Source: Allochromatium tepidum (GTDB lineage Bacteria > Pseudomonadota > Gammaproteobacteria > Chromatiales > Chromatiaceae). From it: a stretch of 64,000 nt of DNA. Shown here piece by piece: positions 1 to 10,052 of this stretch. The DNA lies in the NCBI RefSeq assembly GCF_018409545.1, contig NZ_AP024563.1, positions 2,130,001 through 2,194,000 on the forward strand, given 5' to 3'. The number at the start of each line of letters is the position of its first letter. Within the stretch, counting starts at the first letter, position 1. The notes under the pieces were generated by a model. That model worked only from the letters and a program-made list of their open reading frames with translations, was not told the DNA's origin and did not search any database. Position numbers and translations under genes: made by a program.

Positions 1-78
1 GGAATAGCCGGGATGTCCTCACGAGGTCGGCGCATCGCTTACGTGTTCGGCGCCTGAGTGCAATGATCGTCCAAGACG

Positions 79-597
79 TCAGAACAGGAGCCGCAAGACC
101 AGCAATGTCAGGGCCGCCATGATCCCGGCCAGGATGTCGTCGAGCATGATGCCGAGTCCGCCCTCGACGCGCTCGTCGATGACCCGGATCGGCCAGGGCT
201 TCCAGATATCGAAGAGACGGAAGGCGAGGAAACCGGCCAGAACCCAGAGCCAGCCATGGGCGCCTGTCAACAGGCTGTAGGGCACGACCAGCATGGTGAT
301 GAAGAAGCCGACGAACTCGTCCCAGACGATGGCCGAGGGATCCTTGGCGCCGAGTTCGCGGGCAGTGCGATCACAGGCCCAGAGACCGATGACGGTGAAG
401 AGGACGACCAGTCCCAGATAATAGGGCCAGGCGAGCGGACTCATCAGGAGATAGACCGGGATCGCGGCCAGTGTGCCGAAGGTTCCGGGCGCCTTGGGTG
501 CGAGTCCGGAGCCGAAACCGAAGGCGATCCAGTGGTGGAGCTTGCGACTGTCGAAGCCCGTGGAACGAGATGCATTGGAATCCGTGACCTTTGGCAT
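79..597 (-). CDS. pgpA: Phosphatidylglycerophosphatase A
   Basis: This 172-residue inner-membrane enzyme removes the phosphate from phosphatidylglycerophosphate to give phosphatidylglycerol. The sequence shows the PgpA pattern: an N-terminal FGSGLAPKAPGTFGT loop, an acidic DPSAIVWDEFVG motif and a DDILAG segment near the C-terminus, separated by hydrophobic membrane segments. I chose the ATG at 597 because a longer in-frame start at 645 would run into the end of thiL. It is the last gene of the glyA-to-pgpA minus-strand run and follows thiL closely, the usual gammaproteobacterial order. The assignment is secure; only the start is chosen by context. Confidence 0.93.
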   Translation of the reverse strand: MPKVTDSNASRSTGFDSRKLHHWIAFGFGSGLAPKAPGTFGTLAAIPVYLLMSPLAWPYYLGLVVLFTVIGLWACDRTARELGAKDPSAIVWDEFVGFFITMLVVPYSLLTGAHGWLWVLAGFLAFRLFDIWKPWPIRVIDERVEGGLGIMLDDILAGIMAALTLLVLRLLF

Positions 598-607
598 GAG
601 GCGGCTT

Positions 608-1579
608 CTAATCGGTGCGGTCGTTGGCGACAGGAAAATGATCATAGCCCAGCGCCGGCATCATCAGTCGACCGCCATCGGTTCGACGGAAGTCCAAGCC
701 GGCGTCAGCGCGAATCCAGCCGACTCGGGTCAGCGGCAGTCCAAGTTCCCCGGCCAGTCGCTCGACGTTCGGAATATGCGCGGGCGGGATGCAGAAGCAG
801 AGTTCATAGTCGTCGCCGGAGGCGAGCGGCAGCGACCAGTCGTCCGTCAAGGCGACGACCCCGGCGACCTGGGGTGTCAGCGGCAGGCGCTCCAGCTCCA
901 GATCGGCGCCGACGGCGGAGGCGCGGAGGATATGCCCGAGATCGCCCGCCAGACCGTCCGAGAGATCTATCATCGCCGAGGCGATGCCGCGCAGATGCCG
1001 ACCGAGTTCGACCCGCGGCTCGGGGCATTCGAGACGGTGCCGCAGTTCGGGCGCGACCGGCTCGCCGGCCAGCATCCGGCGCAGTGCCAGACCGGCATCG
1101 CCGAGTGTACCGCTGACGAAGACGGCATCGCCCGGACGCGCGCCCGAGCGCCGGATCGCCGTTCCAGTCGGTACCAGACCATGCACCTGAACCGCTACGC
1201 TCAGCGGACCGCGCGTGGTATCGCCGCCGACCAGACGCATCCCGTGCGCACTCGCCAATCGCCCGAAGCCGACGGCAAAGGCGCGAATCCAATCTTCATC
1301 GGCGGCGGGTAGGGTCAGGGCCAGGGTCGCCCAGGCCGGCTCCGCGCCCATGGCCGCCAGATCGCTGAGCCCAACCGCCAGCGACTTGTACCCGATGTGT
1401 TCGGGATCACAGTCGGCGAAGAAATGCACGCCGGCCGAGAGCGTGTCGATGCTCACGGCCAGCACCTGTCCGGACGGGATCTCCAGCAACGCGCAGTCGT
1501 CACCCACGCCGAGCACAACGTCCGGGCGCTCAGGGCCGAGCGCGGCGAAACAGCGGCCGATCAGATCGAACTCGGACAC
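608..1579 (-). CDS. thiL: Thiamine-monophosphate kinase
   Basis: This is a 323-residue ATP-dependent kinase that converts thiamine monophosphate to thiamine pyrophosphate. It belongs to the PurM/AIR-synthase superfamily. Visible landmarks are the N-terminal metal-binding GVGDDCALL, the SIDTLSAGVHF strand, GGDTTRGPLS and the IDLSDGLAGDLGH segment. Length is normal for ThiL. The start appears to be GTG at 1579, 10 bases after the nusB stop, so it is probably translated from the same transcript as nusB and pgpA. Nothing looks damaged. Confidence 0.95.
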   Translation of the reverse strand: MSEFDLIGRCFAALGPERPDVVLGVGDDCALLEIPSGQVLAVSIDTLSAGVHFFADCDPEHIGYKSLAVGLSDLAAMGAEPAWATLALTLPAADEDWIRAFAVGFGRLASAHGMRLVGGDTTRGPLSVAVQVHGLVPTGTAIRRSGARPGDAVFVSGTLGDAGLALRRMLAGEPVAPELRHRLECPEPRVELGRHLRGIASAMIDLSDGLAGDLGHILRASAVGADLELERLPLTPQVAGVVALTDDWSLPLASGDDYELCFCIPPAHIPNVERLAGELGLPLTRVGWIRADAGLDFRRTDGGRLMMPALGYDHFPVANDRTD

Positions 1580-1589
1580 AGCGACCGGC

Positions 1590-2105
1590 TCAGAGCTTGC
1601 GATCCATGTCGCCGGCCTTGCATCGGGCGATCTTGTCGAGCACGCCGTTGACGTACTTGTGCCCCTCGTGTGCGCCGAGCAGCTTGGTCAGCTCGACGGC
1701 CTCATTGATGGCGACCCGGTCCGGGATGTTGTCCGAGAACAGGATCTCATAGGCGCCGAGCCGCAGGATCGCCAGCTCCACCGGATCGACCTGGCTGATC
1801 GGACGGTCGAGGAAGCGGTCGAGCTGGGCGTCGATCGCCTCGATATGGGCCGGCACGCCGCTCAACAGCTCGTCGAGCAGTTCGACGTTGAAGTTGAAGC
1901 GATCTTCGGTGGCCAGCTCGTCCTCGTCGCTCACGCCATTGAGCGAGGCGGCGACGGCATCGAGCCATTTGGGGTCGTCGAGCAGATGGCGCTTGATCGA
2001 CATGGGATCGTCGCCGGTCAGACGCCATTGATAGAGCACGAGCGCGGCATAACGGCGCGACTGACTGCGCGGACTGATCGGACGCGGGTTCTCGGATTTG
2101 GTCAT
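1590..2105 (-). CDS. nusB: Transcription antitermination factor NusB
   Basis: This 171-residue RNA-binding protein joins NusE (S10) on boxA in the rRNA antitermination complex. It has the all-helical NusB layout: [12 protein letters not shown] at the N-terminus, the ELLDELL helix and the C-terminal [14 protein letters not shown] plus [11 protein letters not shown]. Its ATG at 2105 overlaps the ribH stop as ATGA, which fixes the start; the reading frame stays open further upstream but only inside ribH. The ribH-nusB-thiL order is the classic one. An acidic insertion around residues 60-75 ([10 protein letters not shown]) is slightly longer than in E. coli. Confidence 0.95.
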   Translation of the reverse strand: MTKSENPRPISPRSQSRRYAALVLYQWRLTGDDPMSIKRHLLDDPKWLDAVAASLNGVSDEDELATEDRFNFNVELLDELLSGVPAHIEAIDAQLDRFLDRPISQVDPVELAILRLGAYEILFSDNIPDRVAINEAVELTKLLGAHEGHKYVNGVLDKIARCKAGDMDRKL

Positions 2106-2581
2106 GTCAGTTCGATCTGTCTCAGCAGATTCACCATCTCCAGGGCGGACATGGCCGCCTCGGCGCCCTTGTTGCCGGCCTTGGTGCCGGCGCGCTCGAT
2201 GGCCTGTTCGATGCTGTCGACGGTCAGCACTCCGAAGGCGACCGGCAGGCCATGCTGGAGGCTGACCTGAGCCATGCCCTTGACGCACTCGCCGGCGACA
2301 TAGTCGAAGTGCGGCGTGCCGCCGCGGATGACGGCGCCGAGCGCGATGATGGCGTCATAGCCGCCCTTGGTCGCGATCCGCTCGATGGCCACCGGCATCT
2401 CGAAGGCGCCGGGCACGCGCACGATGGTCAGATCCGACTCGCTCGCGCCGTGACGCAGCAGCGCGTCGATCGCGCCCTTCTCCAGACTCTCGACCACGAA
2501 GCTGTTCCAGCGGGACACCACCAGACAGAAGCGGGCCTTGTCGGCGCGCAGGGCGCCCTCGATCGTTGTGATACTCATCAC
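2102..2581 (-). CDS. ribH: 6,7-dimethyl-8-ribityllumazine synthase
   Basis: This 159-residue subunit makes lumazine from the butanone phosphate supplied by RibB and the pyrimidine supplied by RibD. The family motifs are all present: [10 protein letters not shown] near the N-terminus, [29 protein letters not shown] carrying the catalytic His, and [15 protein letters not shown]. It sits between ribBX (27 bases upstream) and nusB (4-base overlap), so supply of riboflavin precursors and nusB are co-transcribed. Confidence 0.96.
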   Translation of the reverse strand: MMSITTIEGALRADKARFCLVVSRWNSFVVESLEKGAIDALLRHGASESDLTIVRVPGAFEMPVAIERIATKGGYDAIIALGAVIRGGTPHFDYVAGECVKGMAQVSLQHGLPVAFGVLTVDSIEQAIERAGTKAGNKGAEAAMSALEMVNLLRQIELT

Positions 2582-2608
2582 CTGATTCCTGAAAATCGCT
2601 ACAAACCT

Positions 2609-3739
<1,131 letters not shown>

Positions 3740-3786
3740 AGGTCTTGGTTCATTCGGTTGTTCGTGTAGGCAGGCCGGAGACCCCG

Positions 3787-4446
3787 TCACTTGACGAAGC
3801 CGTGCTCGGCCAGGAATTGCAGCGTCAGGCCCGACGCCTGTGGGTTGGCGGCCTGCTCGCCGAGCAGCAGACGCTCCAGATAACGGGCGATCAGGTCGAC
3901 CTCCAGGTTGACCCGCGTGCCGGGGCGATAGTCGCCGATGATGGTCTCCTGGATGGTATGGGGCACGATGTTGAGTTCGAACATCGCGCCCTCGACCCGG
4001 TTGACGGTCAGGCTGGTGCCGTCGACGCAGATCGAGCCCTTGTGAGCGATGTAACGCGCCAGCTCATCCGGCGCCTGGATGCGCAATCGCCAGGAGCGCG
4101 CGTCCTCATGACGCTCCAGGAGCGTTCCGACCCCATCGACGTGTCCGCTGACCAGATGTCCGCCGAGCGGTGTCGACAGGGTCAGCGCCTTTTCGAGATT
4201 GACCCGCGAGCCGGGCTTGAGCGCGCCGAGCGTGGTCAGGGTCAGGGTCTCGCGCGAGACGTCGGCGGCGAAGCCGCGCTCGGTCAGCGCCACGGCGGTC
4301 AGACAGACCCCATTGACCGCGATGCTGTCGCCCAGGACGACGCCGTCGAGCGGCAGTTTGCCGGTATCGATGCCGAGTCGCACGTCGCCGCCGCGCGGCT
4401 CCAGACGCTGAATCAGACCGACCGATTGGATGATGCCTGTGAACAT
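3787..4446 (-). CDS. ribE: Riboflavin synthase alpha subunit
   Basis: This 219-residue enzyme dismutates two 6,7-dimethyl-8-ribityllumazine molecules into riboflavin. The two lumazine-binding repeats are visible: the first opens with MFTGIIQSVG and contains VNGVCLTAV, the second begins near GGHLVSGHVDGVG and contains VDGTSLTVN. The start at 4446 is fixed by the conserved MFTGI. It lies between ribD, 73 bases upstream, and ribBX, whose possible GTG start overlaps the ribE stop. Length is normal. Confidence 0.95.
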   Translation of the reverse strand: MFTGIIQSVGLIQRLEPRGGDVRLGIDTGKLPLDGVVLGDSIAVNGVCLTAVALTERGFAADVSRETLTLTTLGALKPGSRVNLEKALTLSTPLGGHLVSGHVDGVGTLLERHEDARSWRLRIQAPDELARYIAHKGSICVDGTSLTVNRVEGAMFELNIVPHTIQETIIGDYRPGTRVNLEVDLIARYLERLLLGEQAANPQASGLTLQFLAEHGFVK

Positions 4447-4519
4447 GGGTGGATTGGGTCTTCTCGGTATGGGGATCTCGCGTGGACCGGCGTCGACGGA
4501 GATCGTCACAGGAAAGGCT

Positions 4520-5665
4520 TCATAGATTCGGACGCGCCCGGATGCGCAGATCCACGCCGATGCGCCGGACCTCCAGGATTTCCAGGGCGACGCGATCGGC
4601 CATGGTATCGATCCCCGGCAGATCGAACAGCCCCTTGGCCGCCTGCCCCATGAGACAGGGCGCCTGATAGAGCAGGATCTCGTCGACCAGCCCGGCGCGC
4701 ACGGCCGCGCCCGACAGGGTCGATCCGGCCTCCAGCAGGACTTCGTTGATCTCGCGCCGCGCCAGCTCCGTCATCAGGGCCGCCAGATCGACCCGACCGC
4801 CGCGCTCCGGTAGACGGATCAACTCGGCCCCGGCCGCCTCGAGCGCGGTCGCGGCCCCGTTCATGAGGCCGATCCCGGCGATCAGCGTGCGGCCCGGAAG
4901 CCCGAGCATCCGTGATTCGGGCGGCGTGCGCCAATAGCTGTCGACCACGATGCGCCAGGGTTGACGGACCGGCTCGTCCGGCTCCATACCCGGCAGCTCG
5001 GCAGAGGTCAAGCGCACGTTCAGGCTCGGATCGTCGCCCAGCACCGTGCCCAGTCCAGTGACGATGGCCGAACTGCGCGCACGCCAGCGTTGCACGTCGC
5101 GCCGCGCGGCCTCGGAGGTGATCCATTTGCTCTCGCCCGTGGCCAGGGCCGTGCGGCCATCGAGACTGGCACCCAGCTTGCAGCGCACATAGGGCCGCCC
5201 CTGCTCATGGCGCTTGGTGAAGCCCGGATTGAGCGCGCGCGCCTCGGACTCCAGACAGCCGACCTCGACCGCGATGCCCGCCTGACGCAGACGTTCGATC
5301 CCGCGACCGGCGACGCGCGGATTGGGATCGACCATGGCGCAGACGACGCGCGCCACGCCGGCGCCGACCAGGGCCTCGGCGCAGGGCGGTGTGCGCCCGT
5401 GATGCGAGCAGGGTTCCAGGGTCACATAGACCGTGGCGCCGCGCGCGCGTTCGCCTGCTTGCGTCAGCGCCAGCGGTTCGGCGTGCGGCTCACCGGCACG
5501 ACGATGCCAGCCTTCACCGACCACCTGCCCATCGCGCACCAGCACACAGCCGACGCGCGGATTGGGATCCGTGGTGTAGCACCCGCGCTCGGCCAGCCGG
5601 ATGGCGCGCGCCATATGGAGTCGGTCGCGACCCTCACCGTCCGGAACCGGGCGTGGACCGGCCAT
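4520..5665 (-). CDS. ribD: Bifunctional pyrimidine deaminase/reductase
   Basis: A 381-residue enzyme for the second and third steps of riboflavin synthesis. The N-terminal zinc deaminase domain has HAE (GEPHAEPLAL) and the PCxxxGxxPPC-type site EPCSHHGRTPPCAEAL. The C-terminal reductase domain begins around residue 150 with VRCKLGASLDGRTAL and ends with the EVLLEAGSTLSGA motif. The ATG overlaps the nrdR stop by one base (TGATG), so translation is probably coupled. The order nrdR-ribD-ribE is typical of Gammaproteobacteria. Confidence 0.95.
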   Translation of the reverse strand: MAGPRPVPDGEGRDRLHMARAIRLAERGCYTTDPNPRVGCVLVRDGQVVGEGWHRRAGEPHAEPLALTQAGERARGATVYVTLEPCSHHGRTPPCAEALVGAGVARVVCAMVDPNPRVAGRGIERLRQAGIAVEVGCLESEARALNPGFTKRHEQGRPYVRCKLGASLDGRTALATGESKWITSEAARRDVQRWRARSSAIVTGLGTVLGDDPSLNVRLTSAELPGMEPDEPVRQPWRIVVDSYWRTPPESRMLGLPGRTLIAGIGLMNGAATALEAAGAELIRLPERGGRVDLAALMTELARREINEVLLEAGSTLSGAAVRAGLVDEILLYQAPCLMGQAAKGLFDLPGIDTMADRVALEILEVRRIGVDLRIRARPNL

Positions 5666-6177
5666 CAGTCGTCCGGCTCCAGATCACCGAGCAGATCGAG
5701 CTGCCGGCGACTGAGTTCGGGCGCCGGCTGGCGCTCCAGACGCTCGATCTCTTCGCGGAAGGCCGCCACGTCCTCGAAATGCCGATAGACCGAGGCGAAG
5801 CGGACATAGGCGACCTGATCGATCCGGCGCAGCTCGTCCATGACCAACTCACCGACCCGCAGTGCCGGTAACTCGCTCTCGCCGCTCGACATCAGTGAAC
5901 GCTGGATGCGCGCCACCGCCCGGTCGACCTCCTCGGTGCTCACCGGGCGTTTTTCGAGCGCCCGCATCATGCCGGCGCGCAGCTTCTGGCTATCGAAGGG
6001 CACGCGACTGCCGTCGCGCTTGACGATGCGCGGCAGATTCAGCTCGACGGTCTCATAGGTCGTGAAGCGCTCGCCGCACAGCTCGCACTTGCGCCGTCGG
6101 CGCACCTGATCGCCCTCACCCGCCAGACGCGAGTCGACGACCTTGGTGTCCTGTGCACCGCAGAAGGGGCAGCGCAT
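5665..6177 (-). CDS. nrdR: Transcriptional repressor NrdR
   Basis: This 170-residue zinc-finger/ATP-cone protein represses ribonucleotide reductase genes when dATP is high. The zinc ribbon uses MRCPFC and CELC within the first 35 residues, followed by the ATP-cone domain ([23 protein letters not shown]). A good ribosome-binding site, GGAGG, lies seven bases before the ATG. The C-terminal tail after about residue 150 is a little longer than in E. coli. It lies between glyA and ribD on the same strand. Confidence 0.95.
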   Translation of the reverse strand: MRCPFCGAQDTKVVDSRLAGEGDQVRRRRKCELCGERFTTYETVELNLPRIVKRDGSRVPFDSQKLRAGMMRALEKRPVSTEEVDRAVARIQRSLMSSGESELPALRVGELVMDELRRIDQVAYVRFASVYRHFEDVAAFREEIERLERQPAPELSRRQLDLLGDLEPDD

Positions 6178-6292
6178 GGGTCAGCCTCCAGCCGTCGGCG
6201 ACCGGCGACCGGTCGGCACGACGGCATGGGAAGGCAATGGCAACGAACCTGATGTCATACCTGCATCCGGCGGGATCGCGTCAGCGATGGAG

Positions 6293-7549
6293 TCAATGGC
6301 CGTAGACCGGGAAACGCCGGCAGAGATCCAGCACCCTGGCCTTGACGGCTTCGATGACCGCCGGTTCGCCGCGCGCGTCGATCAGATCGCACATCCAGCC
6401 GGCCAGCTCACGCGCTTCCTCAGTGCCGAAGCCACGGGTGGTGATGGCCGGGGTACCGATGCGGATGCCGCTGGTGACGAAGGGCGATTGCGGATCATTG
6501 GGGACGGCATTCTTGTTGACCGTGATGTTGGCCGCGCCCAGCCAGGCGTCGACGTCCTTGCCGGTCAGCCCCTGGCGGATGAAGCTGACCAGGAACAGAT
6601 GATCGTCGGTGCCGCCGGAGACGACGTCGTAGCCGCGCGCGATGAAGACCTCGGCCATGGCGCGGGCGTTGGCGAGCACCTGGGCCTGATAGGTCTTGAA
6701 GCCCGGCTCCAGCGCTTCTTTGAAGGCCACCGCCTTGGCGGCGATGACGTGCATCAACGGACCGCCCTGAGTGCCGGGGAAAACCAGCGAGTTGAGCTTC
6801 TTCTCGATCTCGGGGTTGGACTTGGCCAGGATCAGACCGCCGCGCGGGCCGCGTAGGGTCTTGTGGGTCGTGGTGGTGGTGACGTCGGCGATTTGCACCG
6901 GACTCGGATAGAGTCCGGCCGCGATCAGACCGGCCACATGCGCCATGTCGACCAGTAGATAAGCGCCCACACTGTCGGCGATGTCGCGGAAACGCTGCCA
7001 GTCGACGACGCGCGAATAGGCCGAGAAGCCGGCGACGATCATCCGCGGCCTGTGCTCATGGGCCAGACGCTCGACCTCGGCGTAATCGATCTCGCCGGTC
7101 TCGGGATTCAGGCCATATTGCACGGCGTTGTAGATCTTGCCCGAGAAGTTGGGCTTGGCCCCATGCGTCAGATGTCCGCCGTGGGCCAGGCTCATGCCGA
7201 GCACGGTGTCGCCCGGTTCGCACAGGGCCATGTAGACGGCGGCATTGGCCTGGGAGCCGGAGTGCGGCTGGACGTTGGCATAATCGGCGCCGAAGAGCTG
7301 CTTGGCACGGTCGATGGCCAACTGCTCGGCGACGTCGACATGCTCACAGCCGCCGTAGTAACGTTTGCCCGGATAGCCCTCGGCATACTTGTTGGTCAGC
7401 ACGCTGCCCTGCGCCTGCATGACGCGCGGACTGGTATAGTTCTCGGAGGCGATGAGCTCGACATGCTCTTCCTGTCGACGCTCCTCGTCCTGGATGGCCG
7501 CCCAGAGTTCCGGGTCGTAATCGCTGATCTGTTGGGTCTTCTCGAACAT
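6293..7549 (-). CDS. glyA: Serine hydroxymethyltransferase
   Basis: This 418-residue PLP enzyme converts serine and tetrahydrofolate to glycine and methylene-tetrahydrofolate. The PLP lysine lies in [27 protein letters not shown] and QPHSGSQAN are also present. I set the start at ATG 7549, giving the family N-terminus [16 protein letters not shown]; an upstream extension in the same frame has no family similarity. It is the first gene of the long minus-strand run leading to pgpA. The 115 bases between it and nrdR contain no obvious gene or riboswitch. Confidence 0.96.
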   Translation of the reverse strand: MFEKTQQISDYDPELWAAIQDEERRQEEHVELIASENYTSPRVMQAQGSVLTNKYAEGYPGKRYYGGCEHVDVAEQLAIDRAKQLFGADYANVQPHSGSQANAAVYMALCEPGDTVLGMSLAHGGHLTHGAKPNFSGKIYNAVQYGLNPETGEIDYAEVERLAHEHRPRMIVAGFSAYSRVVDWQRFRDIADSVGAYLLVDMAHVAGLIAAGLYPSPVQIADVTTTTTHKTLRGPRGGLILAKSNPEIEKKLNSLVFPGTQGGPLMHVIAAKAVAFKEALEPGFKTYQAQVLANARAMAEVFIARGYDVVSGGTDDHLFLVSFIRQGLTGKDVDAWLGAANITVNKNAVPNDPQSPFVTSGIRIGTPAITTRGFGTEEARELAGWMCDLIDARGEPAVIEAVKARVLDLCRRFPVYGH

Positions 7550-7701
7550 GGTCTGTCGCCTCGGGCGCCGAAAAGCAGTGTAGTGTATCGAGTTTTGACG
7601 ATGGCGTCGCGATTTGCTTGTAAACCAATGGCCGGCTACTTTTTCGCCGGATGCCTGTCTCGACCGAGTCCCTATCTCCAAAACACCTTCAGGAGCCCTG
7701 C

Positions 7702-8202
7702 ATGACAAGCACGACCGAATTTGCGCGTCCCCTGATCGCGTCAGCGATGGGTCTGGCCATCCTGACCGGCTGCTCGGGTATGCAGCCCACGCCCATGATG
7801 CCGACCTACCCCGCCCAGGTCGGCGGCCGGGGCGGCGTCTCGATGGAGGCCGACAGCCTCTGCCGCCAACAGGCCTATCAGGCCGCCGAGCAGGCCAAGC
7901 AGGATAATGTCAACAAGGAGGTCGCCTTCACGGCCATCGGTACCATTGCGGGCGCCGTGATCGGCAATCAGATCCAAGTCCCGAGCCATGGCGGTCCAGG
8001 ACCAAGAGGACCGGGCGGACCTGGTGGTCCCGGTGGCCCCGGTGGCCCAGGTCGCCCCAGAACCCATGACATGGCCGGCGCCGGCGCCCTGGCCGGCGCA
8101 GCCACGGGGGCGGCGCTCAGTCAGGGCACCCTGCAAAACACCCAGCAGGTCTATGACGTCTACTACAACAACTGCATCGAACGCTATCGCGCCTATCGCT
8201 AG
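7702..8202 (+). CDS. Gly-zipper lipoprotein with a collagen-like Gly-Gly-Pro tract
   Basis: A 166-residue predicted lipoprotein. The signal peptide ends with a lipobox (AILTGCSG, Cys about residue 25). A glycine-zipper hydrophobic segment ([12 protein letters not shown]) is followed by a low-complexity GPGGPGG tract at about residues 95-115 and then a second glycine zipper ([15 protein letters not shown]). Such zippers occur in outer-membrane proteins of the OmpA-linker and SlyB type. The start at 7702 is preceded by AGGAG. The C-terminus has a conserved-looking [12 protein letters not shown] motif. The function is unknown, and it is divergent from glyA. Confidence 0.75.
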   Translation: MTSTTEFARPLIASAMGLAILTGCSGMQPTPMMPTYPAQVGGRGGVSMEADSLCRQQAYQAAEQAKQDNVNKEVAFTAIGTIAGAVIGNQIQVPSHGGPGPRGPGGPGGPGGPGGPGRPRTHDMAGAGALAGAATGAALSQGTLQNTQQVYDVYYNNCIERYRAYR

Positions 8203-8323
8203 CGCCTGATCACAGCGCGCATGATGCCCCGCATCCGCCGCCGGGACGTCACGCGCGCCCAACCGTCGACACGACAGGGCGATCACGGGTCGCCGCGCCA
8301 ACACAGGAGACGATCCTCGCGCC

Positions 8324-9229
8324 ATGGATACCCTCGAATCCTATCAAACCCAGCTCGCCGACCCCGACAGCCGGTTCATCGAGGTCGGCGGCTTCCGGCT
8401 GCACTACAAACGCCAGGGATCGGGTGAAACCCTGATCCTGTTGCTGCACGGCAGCTTCCTGAGCCTCAAGTCCTGGTCCGCCGTCATGGCTCCCCTGGCC
8501 GAACGGGCCACTGTGGTGGCCTTCGATCGGCCGGTGTGCGGACTGACCTCGCGTCCATTGCCCAAACGTGGCGACAGGGGGCCATCGCCCTACAGCGCCG
8601 AGGCGCAGGGCGAACTGGTCGCGGAGCTGATCGCGGCGCTGGGCTTCGAGCGCGCCATCCTGGTCGGCAACTCGACCGGCGGCACCATCGCACTCATGAC
8701 GGCGCTGCGCCGGCCCGAGCGCGTCCAGGGCCTGATCCTGGTCGATGCCATGGTCTACAGCGGCTATGCCACCAGCGAGGTTCCGGCGCCTGTGCTGGCG
8801 ATGATGCGCGCGCTGAAGCCGGCCTTCACCCGTCTCATGGGCTTCATGATCGATCGGCTCTACGAGAAGGCGATCCGCAAGTTCCGGTACCGCCAGGAGC
8901 GCCTAAGCGACGCGACCCTCGCCGAGTTCAAGCGCGACTTCATGCTCGGCCCCTGGGACAAAGCCTTTCTCGAACTCTTTCTCGCTACCCGACGGCTGAA
9001 TCTGGACGCCCGGCTCGGCGGGTTGGCCATCCCGACCCTGGTCGTGACCGGCGAGCACGATCGCGCCGTCAAGCCGGAGGAGAGCGAGCGTTTGGCCAAG
9101 GCCATCGCCGGGGCCGAGCTACAGGTCATCGCCGACGCCGGCCACCTGCCGCAGGAGGAACGCCCCGAGGCCTTCCTGGCCGCCATCGACGGTTTTCTGA
9201 CCCGGGCCGTTCGATCTTTTGAACTCTGA
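8324..9229 (+). CDS. Alpha/beta-fold hydrolase
   Basis: A 301-residue alpha/beta hydrolase. The catalytic triad is visible as Ser in VGNSTGG, Asp in TGEHDRAV and His in AGHLPQEE, with the oxyanion-hole stretch LLHGSF. The cap region (residues about 155-210) is helical and basic. No signal peptide is seen, so it is probably cytoplasmic. The substrate cannot be told from the sequence; epoxide hydrolases, haloperoxidase-like enzymes and carboxylesterases all share this fold. It lies alone between the lipoprotein gene and kdsB. Confidence 0.88.
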   Translation: MDTLESYQTQLADPDSRFIEVGGFRLHYKRQGSGETLILLLHGSFLSLKSWSAVMAPLAERATVVAFDRPVCGLTSRPLPKRGDRGPSPYSAEAQGELVAELIAALGFERAILVGNSTGGTIALMTALRRPERVQGLILVDAMVYSGYATSEVPAPVLAMMRALKPAFTRLMGFMIDRLYEKAIRKFRYRQERLSDATLAEFKRDFMLGPWDKAFLELFLATRRLNLDARLGGLAIPTLVVTGEHDRAVKPEESERLAKAIAGAELQVIADAGHLPQEERPEAFLAAIDGFLTRAVRSFEL

Positions 9230-9257
9230 GCGAGAGAGCATCCGGGGACTCGACAAT

Positions 9258-10052
9258 CTAATCGAGCGATGGCTTTAGCGATGCCCGTCCGGCCGACAGG
9301 TACTCCGTCACGCGCGCCAGATCGTCCGGGGTGTCCACCCCAGGTCCGGGCGCCTCGGCGGCCAGCCCGACATGAATGGGGGCGCCATGCCAGAGGGCGC
9401 GCAGTTGTTCGAGCGACTCGGCGATCTCCAGCGGCGCGGGCGCGAGCCTGACGAACCGGGCGAGAAAGGCGGCCCGATAGGCATAGAGTCCGATGTGGCG
9501 CAGAAAGTCGACCGATGTGGGAAGGTGGGCCTTGTTGCCCAGGAACTCATCGCGATGCCAGGGGATGGGGGCGCGCGAGAAATAGAGCGCAAAGCCGGCC
9601 GAGCTGATGGCGACCTTGACGACGTGCGGATCGAAGAGCGTGTCGATGTCCTCGATCGGATGGGCGAGCGTGGCCATGCCGATCTCACCTCGCGCGGCCA
9701 GATTGGACGCGACCTGATCGATGAGCGCCGACGGCATGCAGGGTTCGTCGCCCTGGAGATTGACGACGATGGTGTCATCGCTCCAGCCGCGACGCTCGAT
9801 CACCTCGGCGACCCGATCCGAACCGCTGCGATGGGTCGACGCCGTCATCTCGACGGCGACGCCGAACGTCTCGCAGACCTCCCGGATGCGCCGATCGTCG
9901 GTGGCGACCAAGACCTCACCGGCACCGCTGGCCTGGGCGCGCTCGACGACGCGCTGGATCATCGGCTTGCCGTCGATGTCGAGCAGCGGCTTGCCCGGCA
10001 GACGGGTCGAGCCGTAGCGGGCGGGGATGACGACCTTGAACTCTCTGTCCAT
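9258..10052 (-). CDS. kdsB: 3-deoxy-manno-octulosonate cytidylyltransferase (CMP-Kdo synthetase)
   Basis: This 264-residue enzyme activates Kdo with CTP for lipopolysaccharide inner-core synthesis. Diagnostic segments are IPARYGSTRLPGKPL at the N-terminus, VATDDRRI, the VNLQGDEP motif and SVDFLRHIGLYAYR. Its ATG directly follows the lpxK stop, so the two are translationally linked. Together with lpxK and msbA it forms a lipid A/LPS block. Confidence 0.96.
   Translation of the reverse strand: MDREFKVVIPARYGSTRLPGKPLLDIDGKPMIQRVVERAQASGAGEVLVATDDRRIREVCETFGVAVEMTASTHRSGSDRVAEVIERRGWSDDTIVVNLQGDEPCMPSALIDQVASNLAARGEIGMATLAHPIEDIDTLFDPHVVKVAISSAGFALYFSRAPIPWHRDEFLGNKAHLPTSVDFLRHIGLYAYRAAFLARFVRLAPAPLEIAESLEQLRALWHGAPIHVGLAAEAPGPGVDTPDDLARVTEYLSAGRASLKPSLD

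Noticed and set aside
1-57. Possible C-terminal end of a plus-strand gene (about 18 residues to TGA)
   Set aside because: It is too short to identify and may be chance.
256-1312. Long plus-strand open frames opposite pgpA and thiL
   Set aside because: They are arginine- and proline-rich antisense readings of GC-rich genes with clear family matches on the other strand. The same holds for many frames throughout the window.
3740-4519. FMN riboswitch for the riboflavin genes
   Set aside because: The genes overlap or nearly touch and no FMN-element (RFN) pattern is visible between them or before ribD.
7550-7701. Possible glycine riboswitch or other leader before glyA
   Set aside because: No aptamer-like conserved elements were seen in the 150-base divergent region.
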